Assembly (NCBI GenBank): GCA_028724885.1
Contig: JAQYTJ010000028.1
Location: forward strand, 1-64,000
Direction of reading: 5' to 3'
DNA: 64,000 nt
Source: Bacteroidales bacterium
Lineage (GTDB): Bacteria > Bacteroidota > Bacteroidia > Bacteroidales > UBA932
Shown: piece after piece, positions 29,539-39,630 of the stretch
Numbering within the stretch: position 1 is the stretch's first letter
Layout of the letters: every line of letters begins with the position of its first letter
Notes under the pieces: generated by a model
What the model saw: only the letters and a program-made list of their open reading frames with translations
Told to the model about the DNA's origin: nothing
Database searches by the model: none
Made by a program: the position numbers and the translations under genes

Positions 29539-32253
29539 ATGAAAAATCTCAAATATTACATATTAACTCTCATCGGCGCATCAGCCTTGCTTTTATCCGG
29601 TTGCAAGGATGAAGGTGCTCCTGAGTCAGAAGCCATCCTGCCCGGAGAATCTGAGATTGTACTTCCTGGAGCAGCATCATCTAGGACTATCACGATTTAC
29701 GCCGATGGCACCTGGAGAGCCGACGTAACCGAAGACTGGCTGTCCATAGAGCCGAACAGAGGCAACGGAACTGGCGAAGTCACTATTACCGTAAGCCATA
29801 ACACTGAAGAAAAAGAGCGTGAAGCAAAAATCATAGTCATCGGAGCCTCGAGACTGGGAGACACGAATATAAGCATAAGGCAAAGGGTCGACCGCTTTGC
29901 CTCAACAGAAGAGATTTCCGTCACGAAAGCGCTAGAGCTGATGGCCGGAGACATGGCGAAAATCTCTCAGTGCCAGGTGATGGCAATGAATGCTGGGGGG
30001 TTCATCGTCAGCGATGGAGCATCCAACATATTCGTAAAAAGCACTAAGAACTCCCTAATAATAGGGAAAGACGGTACTTTGGCAGCAGGCGACAATATCA
30101 CTCTCACAGGTGATGTCGTTGCGTTCAACTCCATCACTGCCATCGAACTCTATGACGCAACCTATTTTTCCAATGCCGAAGTGACCTACCCGGAGCCTTC
30201 CGACATTACAAATGAGGCTGCATACAATCCGAAAAAATCTGAATACGTAACCGCCACGGTGTCTTACGGCCAGGACGGCGCTCTCACCGTGGCAGGCAAG
30301 GGATTCGGGAATATATATCAGCCTACGACTGCGGATAACCAAATGGTGTTCCACAAAGTGCAGATGAACGGCTACTATTTGGGAACTGACTCGAAAGGGG
30401 TACGTTATTTCATGCCGACAGACCTGAAAGACATAGAAATGGAAGCGACTCCGCTGCTGATTTTCGAAATCGGGACGGACGCATTCTACGACACCTACAA
30501 AGGCACTTTCGGGACTACCCATAGCTTCCCGGCAAAGACAGGCTCGGGACGAATCGAATATGTCCCTTACGACTTGGACAACACAGACCCTAACGGCGTG
30601 TTCAAGATGGACATAGACCAGTCCGGGGCTCACTACGACGACCCTCGCTGCACCGGGCCTTGGCCTGGGGACTACTGGCTGTTCGTCAGCGAAGGCAAAG
30701 TCGTTGCCAACACTAAATTCAACATTAAGTTCGGCGCCAGAACTTCTGCCACAGGGCATAAATACTGGATTCTTGAATATCTCGATGGCAAGATTTGGAA
30801 GCCTGCAGGAAATACTCAGATGTCTAAGGACATGCCTAGCGGTCAGAACGTGGAATACACTGCTGCGATGAATGCTGATGGAAAGACTAACGTCATAGTT
30901 GACCGGAACTTCACGATCACGAAGAACATGGATGCCCTCCAGGTCAGATTCCGCTGCCTCGCCAACTGGCAGGCCAATGGAAAAGGCGCACTTTCGAAAC
31001 GCAATACAGGTTCCGCTCGTCTTTCAATCAGGAGCAACACCAGCAGCGCAACCCCTGTGACCGCTCCTCAGCCAGGCATATACATCACGAAGATGGGAGA
31101 CGGGGTGGAAACGCACGATCCTTCCGAGGATGTCGCTAACATCCAGCTCTCTACTTCCTTGCTAACATTCGAGGGCACTCCTGCAGAGCCTGCGACGATA
31201 ACAATTACTTCCGACAGGGACTTCAAAGTTTCGTCCAACGTAACATGGCTGACGCTCAACGTAACCGAGGGTGTGGCGAATGAGCCGACCGAGGTAAAAG
31301 TAACTTGTTCTCAGAGCGGCCTTTCTACTCTGCGCCAGGGTAAGCTTACAATAACCTCCGGCGTCTCCTCTGCCGAAATCAATGTTGTTCAGTCAGCTGC
31401 TGGCGGCAACCTGGATCCTCTTATCTCTTTGGCTACTGGAAACTACCTCACTGCTGACAAGAATGGAGGCAAGTTCAAGGCTACTGTCATGAGCAACGTG
31501 GAATACAGCGTGGAACCACTCGACAGCTGGATTTCCAATGTTGCCGCAGTTTCGACGAGAAGCATCGTTGAGAACAGCGACTACTACTTTAACGTCGAGG
31601 CCAATGCGACCGGCTCCGAGAGGACTGGGCGAATACGCTTCTACAACGATCAGTACCAAATCGAGACAATCCTCAACGTCAAGCAGCTTGGATCCATCAT
31701 CCTGTTCGAAGACAACTTCGACTGGGTGGAGGAATTCGTTAACTGGGACAAAGCCAACAAGCGTACTCAGGGAAATAGCATGAAAGACAAGAGGACTTAC
31801 AACATCAGCAGCTCCTATGGCATTCCTGGATTCGAAGATGCATTCTCTGCCAAAGGCTACGAGGCTCTGTTCCCGTCATCGAAGACGATTTATGTCTGCG
31901 AGGGCAACTACCTCAAGTTCAGCAAGACTTCGAACGTCAACGGAATAAGGCTGCCTGCCGTGAATACGGAATCTGAATCGACTCTGAGAGTCAGCTTCGA
32001 CTGGGGTTACAATGGTAAAGACAATGTTAAGCTAATCGTCGTAGTTGAAGGTAGCGGCACCATAAACGGCGCTAAGCAGACCGAAGAACTCTCCAACTCA
32101 TCTTTCACATGGAAGACGGAAACCTTCAGAGTTGAAGGCGCAGATGACACTACTAGAATCAGCGTGATGCCTACAGATTTCACGGATTCAGTTGCCAGCG
32201 CAAAAATTCTCAAGCGCTGGTTCATAGACAACGTAAGGATTGAGAAGCTCTAG
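29539..32253 (+). CDS. BACON/DUF5689 surface lipoprotein
   Basis: Predicted lipoprotein of 904 residues with lipobox LSGC followed by KDEG. Order of parts: a BACON domain (about 35-112, ADGTWRADVTEDWLSIEPNRG), a DUF5689 OB-fold-like domain (about 115-225, with GGFIVSDGASNIFV and AAGDNITLTGDVVAFN), a long middle region, then two further BACON-like units (about 535-615 and 625-715, both with SSNVTWL or VEPLDSWIS). A C-terminal jelly-roll-like region begins ILFEDNFDWVEEF. BACON domains usually bind mucin-type or other glycans or act as spacers. The position after SusD suggests a third surface ligand-binding protein (SGBP-like). Confidence 0.8.
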   Translation: MKNLKYYILTLIGASALLLSGCKDEGAPESEAILPGESEIVLPGAASSRTITIYADGTWRADVTEDWLSIEPNRGNGTGEVTITVSHNTEEKEREAKIIVIGASRLGDTNISIRQRVDRFASTEEISVTKALELMAGDMAKISQCQVMAMNAGGFIVSDGASNIFVKSTKNSLIIGKDGTLAAGDNITLTGDVVAFNSITAIELYDATYFSNAEVTYPEPSDITNEAAYNPKKSEYVTATVSYGQDGALTVAGKGFGNIYQPTTADNQMVFHKVQMNGYYLGTDSKGVRYFMPTDLKDIEMEATPLLIFEIGTDAFYDTYKGTFGTTHSFPAKTGSGRIEYVPYDLDNTDPNGVFKMDIDQSGAHYDDPRCTGPWPGDYWLFVSEGKVVANTKFNIKFGARTSATGHKYWILEYLDGKIWKPAGNTQMSKDMPSGQNVEYTAAMNADGKTNVIVDRNFTITKNMDALQVRFRCLANWQANGKGALSKRNTGSARLSIRSNTSSATPVTAPQPGIYITKMGDGVETHDPSEDVANIQLSTSLLTFEGTPAEPATITITSDRDFKVSSNVTWLTLNVTEGVANEPTEVKVTCSQSGLSTLRQGKLTITSGVSSAEINVVQSAAGGNLDPLISLATGNYLTADKNGGKFKATVMSNVEYSVEPLDSWISNVAAVSTRSIVENSDYYFNVEANATGSERTGRIRFYNDQYQIETILNVKQLGSIILFEDNFDWVEEFVNWDKANKRTQGNSMKDKRTYNISSSYGIPGFEDAFSAKGYEALFPSSKTIYVCEGNYLKFSKTSNVNGIRLPAVNTESESTLRVSFDWGYNGKDNVKLIVVVEGSGTINGAKQTEELSNSSFTWKTETFRVEGADDTTRISVMPTDFTDSVASAKILKRWFIDNVRIEKL

Positions 32254-32569
32254 AAGAGTTTCCCTTAATATAACGAATCGAAAGATAGGGGTGCCTCTAC
32301 AGTCTGACAGACTCCGAGGCATCCCCATTCTTTGTCATGCGCTCTCCAGCCGCAAGCGACACAGCTTGTGAAAATTGGGAACATATACCGTAATCCGTCT
32401 AAAAAATATTCCTTTGGCATGAAATAATTTTGCGACATGGGGAAAACATATCAAATCCACCTCTATCGTGGCATAGGCCAGCGCTAGAGGTGGAGCAACC
32501 TGAAAGGGACATCGCCGCCATGACTGGCATTGAGATGAATCCCTTATTTTTGATTTCAATTCCTTACGA
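32254..32569. other. Intergenic region with bidirectional hairpin
   Basis: Between two convergent operons. A hairpin at 32288-32326 pairs GGGGTGCCTC with GAGGCATCCCC with one bulged T, and has an inner AGTCT/AGACT stem. It probably stops transcription from one or both sides although the T tract is poor. The rest, including a 74-codon open frame on the minus strand, shows no recognisable gene. Confidence 0.4.
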
Positions 32570-33028
32570 TTACTGGTAAGGCTCTACCACGATAGTCCAG
32601 ACTTTCTTAGTGCCATCAGCCGCTGTTACCTCATATTTATTGTCCTTGCTCCAGTCCCCTGGCACGCCAAGTGCCGGCGCATCTCCGATAGGCTTGATTG
32701 TAGATGCAGTAGAGATTGTGAGGATCACGACAGCCTTGGACTCTGTAAAGTTGCCGCGCTCAGCTTCGGGAATGTTGTTGGTGCTATAACGGATGGTGTA
32801 GGTGTTGTTCTCGACATCCTGGCTGCGAGCAGCTGCGAGACGAACCTGCTTCACTTCCCTCTCACCGCTGACAGGAATTACGTTGTCGCCGAAATAGCGC
32901 CAGTACACGTCCCCATTGGTGACATCGCAACCTGAATACTCGTCCAAGTCTTCAAGACCGTGCTTGAGACAAGAGGAAACGGACACCGCTATAAAGCAGG
33001 CCAAAAAGATTGTTATATATTTTCTCAT
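32570..33028 (-). CDS. DUF5018-like lipoprotein of a SusCD locus
   Basis: Small predicted lipoprotein of about 152 residues. The start at 33028 (MRKYITIFLACFIAV) is chosen because it fits a signal peptide with lipobox SSC. The C-terminal half ends with YEVTAADGTKKVWTIVVEP, the phrase that closes DUF5018 and related Ig-like repeats of Bacteroidota surface proteins. It follows the interrupted susD on the same strand; the stop of susD and this start overlap or abut within about 30 bases. The likely role is an accessory surface protein of the SusC/SusD complex, which is inferred from position. Confidence 0.6.
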   Translation of the reverse strand: MRKYITIFLACFIAVSVSSCLKHGLEDLDEYSGCDVTNGDVYWRYFGDNVIPVSGEREVKQVRLAAARSQDVENNTYTIRYSTNNIPEAERGNFTESKAVVILTISTASTIKPIGDAPALGVPGDWSKDNKYEVTAADGTKKVWTIVVEPYQ

Positions 33029-33054
33029 ATGCTTTATCATTTTCAAATTACTCA

Positions 33055-35010
33055 TTACCAATTTTCATTCTGATCGTGATCCAAGCCGTATGCCTCTCTG
33101 GTATTCAGGAAAGCACGTGAAATAGGCAGCAGGTAGCGCCTAGTAGTAAAATTGCGATTAGCGCTGTTCAGGAGCGTCACTTGATTTACTACAAGCTGCT
33201 TACGGTCGCGGCTGATTTCGATCTTGTATGTCGGACGGTTGAGGTCGTAAATCACGCCACCAGCGGAAAGACCCTTATTGGCATAGCCGCCATACTTGCC
33301 CCAGCGCAAATAGCTGAAGTAGATATCGCCGGTTTCGTTGGTCATCTCGCAGTTGCGTTCGCGGATATAATCAGCCCATGCCTCCTCCTCTGTCGTAGCC
33401 TCGGAAGGCGCAATGCCACCGTGCTGCACGCGGGTGGCGTTCATAGCCTCAACAGCAGCAGGGATATTCTTCTTAAGAAGCTGAGCCTCCGCAAGATTGA
33501 GATACGCTTCACCTAAGCGTGCGATGTTGAAGTGCAGAGCCACTTTGGAGAGGTAGTACGCACGCGGCTCCGGGTTCTCTATGTTGCTCTTCCTCCAATA
33601 GTAACCGGTGGTGGTATTGTACCAACCGCCATCCTCCTTGTCGCGAACGCCCATGGAGAGATTCCCTCCCAAGTTGAGTTCAATCGTCTCATTCATCCAC
33701 GTACACTTGTCATACACCATAGTCGTATAGAAGCGTTTGTCTCGCCCAGTGTACATGAGGTCGCTCAAGTCGAGTCCTTCAACGCCTTCTTTGAGCTTAT
33801 GGTAACGAGAAATGACTGGATAGCCGTCCTTTGTCTGCTTAAAGTCTTGCGGCGTAGGGATACGGCGAAGATCTCCGCTTTTCTGAGCGTAAGAATCCAC
33901 CTGCCCAGGCTCAGTTAAAGAAGCAGGGTCGAGTATGTCCACATTAGAAGTATACTGGGAGGTCTCATACCAAGGGAGAGCCTTGCCCGTGATTTCGTCT
34001 GTGACCAAGAACTGGTCGGCTAAATCCTGGGTAGGGAAATAGATAGACCAACCTTCGAAGGTCTGCCCATTGGCCTGCTTCAGGAGGACAGGGGACAAGG
34101 AGTTCAGATTGTTGTCCGTCGAAATGTTCGGGTAAGTACGCATAAGCTCGGAGAAGCTCTGAACGGAAGTATTCTCTTTTTCACGGTAGTACGCCCAGAG
34201 AATCTCCTTGTTGTAAAGGTCGGTCTCATTCCAGAGGCTCTTGGAAGGAGAGAGATTCGTCGCTAGTGAAACGCCGCTGTTTTCGATGACATCAGTGGCA
34301 TACCTTATGGCTATGTCGAGATACTTGCTGTCAGAAGTATAGGCATATGCCTGCAGGGCCGCCCTGGAAAGGAGCACGCATGCAGCATAACGAGTAGGCA
34401 GGCCAGGGGTGTTCTCAGTTGGCAGTTAGTCCGCAGCTTTTTGGAAGTCGCTGATGATAAGTGCGTAGCTTTCTGCTACGGTCGATGTCATAGGAATGTT
34501 TACCGCCTCAGGATGTTCTACATCAAAGACCTCGCAGACAGGCACGAAACGTCCCATCTTGCGAGCCTGATCAAAGAAAATCATGCCACGCATGAGATAA
34601 CCGTGAGCGGAAAGCTCCTTCTTCTCTTCATTGCTGAGGGTGGCAGAATTCTCTACGTTGTGGATAATAAGGTTCGCCTTCCTCAGAAGGCTGAAACGGT
34701 TGCAGCCGAAGTCGCTGTCTTCCGACACGCCCAATTCGGTAGCCAAGCCATCAATGCCTTCGCCCACTTGAGAGCAGCGAACCGAATTAGGAGTGCGAGC
34801 CTCCCAGTCCACGCTGCTGCCAGAGCCTGCGTAGCCAGCATTGATAACATCTGTATATGTTGCATAGACGAAACCCTCTACCGTAGCTTTGCTACCCCAG
34901 ACGGTCTTGGCATCGAATACTGTCGTTGGGTGCGTGTCAAGAGTGTTGATGCAAGATGACAGGGCCGCCATGCCCAAGAACAATAAGGTGTATTTCAATG
35001 TATTTCTCAT
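33055..35010 (-). pseudogene. SusD-family lipoprotein gene with in-frame stop
   Basis: A susD gene broken by a single TAA at 34426-34428 (minus strand). The first part (35010-34426, 194 residues) has a lipobox LSSC and the SusD N-terminal helices, with HGYLMRGMIFFDQARKMGRFVPV. After the stop the same frame continues without a shift: LPTENTPGLPTRYAACVLLSRAAL, then the rest of SusD to 33055. The joined product would have about 651 residues. The C-terminal part shows HFNIARLGEAYLNLAEAQLL and RNCEMTNETGDIYFSYLRWGKYGG. It may be a real nonsense mutation, an assembly error, or rarely a suppressed stop. It is paired with the intact susC upstream. Confidence 0.85.
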
Positions 35011-35025
35011 ACTATATCATATCGT

Positions 35026-38000
35026 TTAGAAACCCAAATTAAGCGTAAGGGCAAAAGTCCTTTCTACCGGATAGCCATAGTAGTTGGCATTGGCATTGTT
35101 AGTTGGTTCAGGATCAAGACCATACTTCGTAGATTTGGAGATAGTGAATATATTCTGTCCGGATATGCCCACCTTGCACTTGGAGAGCCACTTTACGTTT
35201 TTGAAGAATTTGTGCTTGAAGTCGTAGCCGAACTGAAAATCTTTCATACGAATATAGGAACCATCTACAAGCCAGAAGTCGCTCCAAGCATAATTGTTGT
35301 TCGAATTGCGACCAGTATCGGACATCAGCCTAGGATACTGGGCATTGCGATTGTTCGGGGTCCAGAAGTCAGTCTGGTAGTCGTACGCCACTGGCATGTC
35401 GCCGGTCTGACCAGTCATCATGCCAAGATCGGGAGATATATACATATCGAAGCCCAAGGATCCCTGAAAGAGAGTACTGAAATAGAAACCTTTATAATTT
35501 AGGGCAATGTTGACACCGAACTGGTTGTGCGGATTGGAAGATTTTCCAAGGCGACGATAGTCTTCGCTGTTAATCTGTCCATCGCCGTTGGTATCCCTAT
35601 ACTTTATGTCTCCTGCGGTGAGGTAGCCGGAATTATAAGAGTTGATTATGCCGACGGAATTGTACACATCCTCTGCACTGGAGTAGTATCCGAGGTTCTT
35701 GTACATTGTGCTGAAAAAGTTCTGCTTAACCTGCTGGGTCCTGAGATAAGGGTTGAGACGACTCGACTCGTTCTCGCTCTCATCCAGAGCCCAGATGGTG
35801 TCGTAAATGGTGAAGTTGCCTGTGATGTCATACATGAATTGTCCGATCTGATCCCTCCATCCAAGCTGAATCTCCACCCCGGCGCGACGATATTCGCTGT
35901 CGGAAGCTACCCGAGGGAGACCCACTCCGAGCGCAGTATTCAGATAGCTATCACCCTTAGGAGCCACAAGATAACCCTTGGTAGAATAATAGAAATAGTC
36001 GAATGATCCATAGAGACGGCTATTCAAGGAAGCGAAGTCAAAGCCAAAGTCGGTCTGCTTCGTGGTGTACCATGTAAGATCCGGCGAAGCCAGAGAGCCT
36101 TCGGTAAAGCCAGGATAGTACTGCCCCTGCATTACATATGCATAAGGATCGTAGTCGTAAGTTGTCATGTACTGGAAACGTCCGGCAGACTCGTCAAGAC
36201 CGGTCTCTCCATAAGAGAGACGGAACTTGAGACTATTGAGAATATTTTTTTGCACGAGAGACTGCATGAAGTCCTCCCCTGTGACAACCCAGCCTACGGA
36301 ACCGCTGAAGAAGGTTCCCCAACGCTTACCCGGAGCAAAGCGGTCCGAACCGTCATAACGGATGCTGCCCTCCGCATAATACTTGTTAGCGTAGTTATAC
36401 TTCACCTGGCCAATCCAAGCGGCACGTCCCAGCTCGGCCTCATAGCCGCCGTTGGTCTGCCTATTCGCATCCCCAATCTCAATCTGGTCAATGTCGAAAG
36501 AGTAATTCTCACGCTTTGCCCAGTAGCTCTCGCCGTACTGATAGTACTGTTCGAAACCGCCGAGGGCAGAAACCGAGTGTTTGCCGAACTGGCCGGCATA
36601 CTCTACGAAAGCTTGGTTAGTGAAAGAATAGCCAGTGCCACTGGTGTACTGTAGCTCAGGCTTGTTGGCGTAAACAGGATTCTTGGAATCCCAGTCATAC
36701 TGAGCGGCATCCTTGCGCCAAGCTTTCACAGCCTCTCCATAGTATCGGTAATCGCTGGCTGCACGGACCTTCAGGCCTTCCACCCATGGAACTTCCCATA
36801 CGAGCTCGCCAAGGCCATTTATTACATTGACTGTATTGCGAATGTATCCTGCGTCTTCCGCCGTCTCGGCAACCGGATTGTCGGTGATATTGTAAGGGAG
36901 GCCAAACTTGTTAACCCCAGGATAACGGCTTGACTTATCGTTGATATGCGAGAACACGGTAGAGTATCCGCTCGCAGTAGAAGTGTAAGGATGAGTGGTT
37001 TTCTGGCGATATCCATCTATGGTGCCGCTGATGCGGAGGCCGATCGCTTTAATAAGATGAGAGCTTGAAATACGGAAGTTGGTTCGCTTCATCCAGTGGT
37101 TATCGTTCTTGTAAAGAGAGTTCTGATAAATGTTCCCTAAAGAAATGTAGTAGCGACTGGTTTCATTTCCACCGAACAGGCGCACGGAATGTTTCTGCTG
37201 AGGCGCCCAATCATTGAGCACTAGCTTGCGCCAATTAGTGTTAGCGAAGTTCAGAGGGTCAGTGCCGTTCTTGAAGTGATTGAGACCTTCCTCGCTGTAC
37301 GCCGGATCGAGACCATCGTTCTTTCTGGCGACGTTGGCGTAAATAGCCCTCTCATAGGAACCCATTTTCTGAGGCCAGATGCTAGGCTGCGAAAAGCTCT
37401 GGTTGAAATCATATTCAAGAGTAGTCTTGCCTAAGCTGCCTTGCTTCGTCTGTACCTGTATAATGCCATTGGTGGCGCGAGAGCCATAGACAGCCGTGGC
37501 AGAAGCATCCTTGAGGATGGACATGCTTTCGATATCATCAGGCGAGAGATTTTGGAAGTCAACTGAAGAGCGTATAACGCCATCAATCACATAGATAGGA
37601 TCCCCTCCCCCTCGAATGCTGATGCGAGGAATGGAGTTGATCCCTCCGCCAGCAGCCTTTACGATGAGGCCCGGTGAACGACCGGCAAGACCTTGCGTCA
37701 TGTTGGCGACAGGCATATTGGAAATCTGATCCGTTTTTACTGTGGATACAGATGCAATCAGATCCCTTCGCGAGGTGACGCTGTAACCAACTACAATTGT
37801 CTCGTCAAGCAGCATGGCATCTTCTTCTAAGACAACTTCAATACGTGTTCCATCCCATCGTATTTCTTGGCTGATATAACCCACGAAAGAGACAATGAGG
37901 ACATCCCCTACCTTTGCATCAGGGAGTTCAAATTCTCCGTTTTCTCCACTGATGTCTCCTTTGGTAGTTCCTTTTATTCCCACAGATGCACCAATGACCG

Positions 38001-38163
38001 GTTCGCCATTCTGGTCGACTATGGTTCCTGTACATGCGCCTTTCTGCTGTTGGCTCATATAGACACTCGAATGTGTCTTGCCAACAGACGCATGGACAAC
38101 TTCAGCAGAAGTACCTAAAATAAGCAACATCATGCAAAGCGATCTCGTTAATCGTTGTGACAT
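35026..38163 (-). CDS. SusC/RagA-family TonB-dependent receptor
   Basis: Outer-membrane receptor of about 1045 residues. The start at 38163 (MSQRLTRSLCMMLLILG) gives a normal signal peptide; an in-frame upstream start would add 20 polar residues. The carboxypeptidase-D regulatory-like domain has GTIVDQNGEPVIGASVGIKG (about 45-100), and the plug has DETIVVGYSVTSRRDLIASV, then LAGRSPGLIVKAAGGG and SISILKDASATAVYGSRATNG-type residues. The barrel ends TFALTLNLGF. The gene lies 15 bases upstream of the interrupted susD, so this locus has an intact pore but a defective lid. Confidence 0.94.
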   Translation of the reverse strand: MSQRLTRSLCMMLLILGTSAEVVHASVGKTHSSVYMSQQQKGACTGTIVDQNGEPVIGASVGIKGTTKGDISGENGEFELPDAKVGDVLIVSFVGYISQEIRWDGTRIEVVLEEDAMLLDETIVVGYSVTSRRDLIASVSTVKTDQISNMPVANMTQGLAGRSPGLIVKAAGGGINSIPRISIRGGGDPIYVIDGVIRSSVDFQNLSPDDIESMSILKDASATAVYGSRATNGIIQVQTKQGSLGKTTLEYDFNQSFSQPSIWPQKMGSYERAIYANVARKNDGLDPAYSEEGLNHFKNGTDPLNFANTNWRKLVLNDWAPQQKHSVRLFGGNETSRYYISLGNIYQNSLYKNDNHWMKRTNFRISSSHLIKAIGLRISGTIDGYRQKTTHPYTSTASGYSTVFSHINDKSSRYPGVNKFGLPYNITDNPVAETAEDAGYIRNTVNVINGLGELVWEVPWVEGLKVRAASDYRYYGEAVKAWRKDAAQYDWDSKNPVYANKPELQYTSGTGYSFTNQAFVEYAGQFGKHSVSALGGFEQYYQYGESYWAKRENYSFDIDQIEIGDANRQTNGGYEAELGRAAWIGQVKYNYANKYYAEGSIRYDGSDRFAPGKRWGTFFSGSVGWVVTGEDFMQSLVQKNILNSLKFRLSYGETGLDESAGRFQYMTTYDYDPYAYVMQGQYYPGFTEGSLASPDLTWYTTKQTDFGFDFASLNSRLYGSFDYFYYSTKGYLVAPKGDSYLNTALGVGLPRVASDSEYRRAGVEIQLGWRDQIGQFMYDITGNFTIYDTIWALDESENESSRLNPYLRTQQVKQNFFSTMYKNLGYYSSAEDVYNSVGIINSYNSGYLTAGDIKYRDTNGDGQINSEDYRRLGKSSNPHNQFGVNIALNYKGFYFSTLFQGSLGFDMYISPDLGMMTGQTGDMPVAYDYQTDFWTPNNRNAQYPRLMSDTGRNSNNNYAWSDFWLVDGSYIRMKDFQFGYDFKHKFFKNVKWLSKCKVGISGQNIFTISKSTKYGLDPEPTNNANANYYGYPVERTFALTLNLGF

Positions 38164-38899
38164 AATCGTTTCTTTTTGTGTTAATAATATCATTTCCGAA
38201 TAAGCCGGATTTTCTAAATTCAACGCCCAATTTTCGCCGCATGGTCACCATTGCGGCTCCGAAGAGCAAAACATCTAATTGTTTATGAGAGCGATGCATA
38301 AAATTATCGTCATAATCATGGGCATACAAAAACGAGATTGTCATGCAGCATTTGGCAACACTCTAGGCTTTTTCGCAGAAAAGCGGCGCAACATATCTAT
38401 AATTTTTCTAAATACAAAAACATTAAAAATGTTTTTGCAAATAGTTCCATCATTACTTAGAGTAAAGCCAGAGATTTACTCTCCTCCATTAACTAAAACT
38501 AGCAAAAACAACCAATTCAGGATTTTTGCAATACGTCCGGCAGACTCATCAAAAAACAATTAATAATTCTGCCGCTTACGTTTATTGAATTAGCTATGCT
38601 CTGCGTACACCCAAGCCGTCATGATCTTGATTCATGTTTTCGCAATTAATGGGCATGGCAATATGCATTGCCCACTAAATGCCCGAATCAATTCTTATTG
38701 GTCATCATGGAATACGTATTGGGTGGGCTGGAATGGCATGATGGAAATGCAAGGTGACAAGAGTGGTCGTATGATTGCTGGAAAGAACTGGAGACGATAC
38801 ACCCCTGTCTGGCGGTGGGAGCCTTAAAGTACTATCGCACAGAAGTCTTTTCGTTTCAAGGGAAAATTATTACTTTTGTAAGGTTTAGAATAAACGAAT
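38164..38899. other. Long intergenic region between susC and pyrH
   Basis: About 740 bases between divergent genes. It holds a 10-bp perfect inverted repeat, CAAAAACATT/AATGTTTTTG (38415-38437, 3-base spacer), which could be an operator or terminator. A weaker GAGTAAA/TTTACTC pair lies near 38460-38485. The pyrH promoter lies at the right end. A 68-codon plus-strand frame at 38621-38827 shows no recognisable domain and no signal peptide and is not called as a gene. Confidence 0.35.
38871..38878 (+). promoter_or_regulatory. -7 element of pyrH-frr promoter
   Basis: TACTTTTG matches TAnnTTTG exactly and lies 21 bases before the pyrH ATG. No good TTG was seen at -33, so the call is tentative. 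Confidence 0.45.
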
Positions 38900-39604
38900 A
38901 TGTTCAAGCGCGTTCTATTGAAACTCAGCGGCGAAAGCCTGGGCGGGCCGGAAGGCAGGGGCCTGGACACTGAGTGTCTGAAAAAATATTCAAGGGAGAT
39001 AGCGCAGGCTGCGAGGGCAGGACTGCAGATAGCAATCGTCAATGGCGGAGGCAACATATTCAGAGGCCTCCAAGGACTGGAAAAAGGCTTCGACAGAGTA
39101 GATGGGGACAGAATGGGGATGCTGGCGACGGTCATCAACTCCCTTGCGCTCAAACAGTTCATTAAGGATGAGGGGATAAACGCCGAGGTGTTCTCTGCGA
39201 CGCCGATGGAGCCATTCGCGAGATATTACAATCGAGACAATGCAGTAAAGGTGCTGGAAGAAGGCGGAGTGGCGCTAATCTGCGGGGGCACAGGCAATCC
39301 ATTCTTCACGACCGACTCTGGGGCAGCATTGAGAGCCTTGGAAATCAAGGCCGATGTTGTCCTGAAAGGCACGCGCGTAGACGGGGTTTACACTGCCGAT
39401 CCGGTAAAAGACCCGAGTGCCACAAAATATGACGAGCTGACCTTCGACGAAGCCATGAGCAAGCAGCTCAGGGTGCTGGATCAGACAGCTTTCGCACTTT
39501 GCAATGACGGAAACATGCCGCTGATAGTATTCGACATAAACGTAGGAGGAAGCCTAATGAAGCTGGCACACGGGGAGAAGATTGGCACGCTGGTACACAA
39601 ATAG
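38900..39604 (+). CDS. pyrH: Uridylate kinase (UMP kinase)
   Basis: PyrH converts UMP and ATP to UDP in pyrimidine nucleotide synthesis and is a hexameric cytoplasmic enzyme of the amino-acid kinase fold. The protein has 234 residues. Seen are the opening RVLLKLSGESLGG, the substrate loop NGGGNIFRG, GDRMGMLATVINSLAL, and TDSGAALRALEI...DVVLKGTRVDGVY. It is followed by frr 26 bases later, a conserved pairing. Confidence 0.97.
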   Translation: MFKRVLLKLSGESLGGPEGRGLDTECLKKYSREIAQAARAGLQIAIVNGGGNIFRGLQGLEKGFDRVDGDRMGMLATVINSLALKQFIKDEGINAEVFSATPMEPFARYYNRDNAVKVLEEGGVALICGGTGNPFFTTDSGAALRALEIKADVVLKGTRVDGVYTADPVKDPSATKYDELTFDEAMSKQLRVLDQTAFALCNDGNMPLIVFDINVGGSLMKLAHGEKIGTLVHK

Positions 39605-39630
39605 GGAAATCATTACAATAATCAAATAAT

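Noticed and set aside
32335..32559. Minus-strand frame downstream of the DUF5689 gene as a transposon remnant
   Set aside because: No transposase motif could be recognised in any frame; left as intergenic.
38621..38827. 68-codon open frame in the susC-pyrH spacer
   Set aside because: No domain, signal peptide or good start context; the Trp-rich reading looks accidental.
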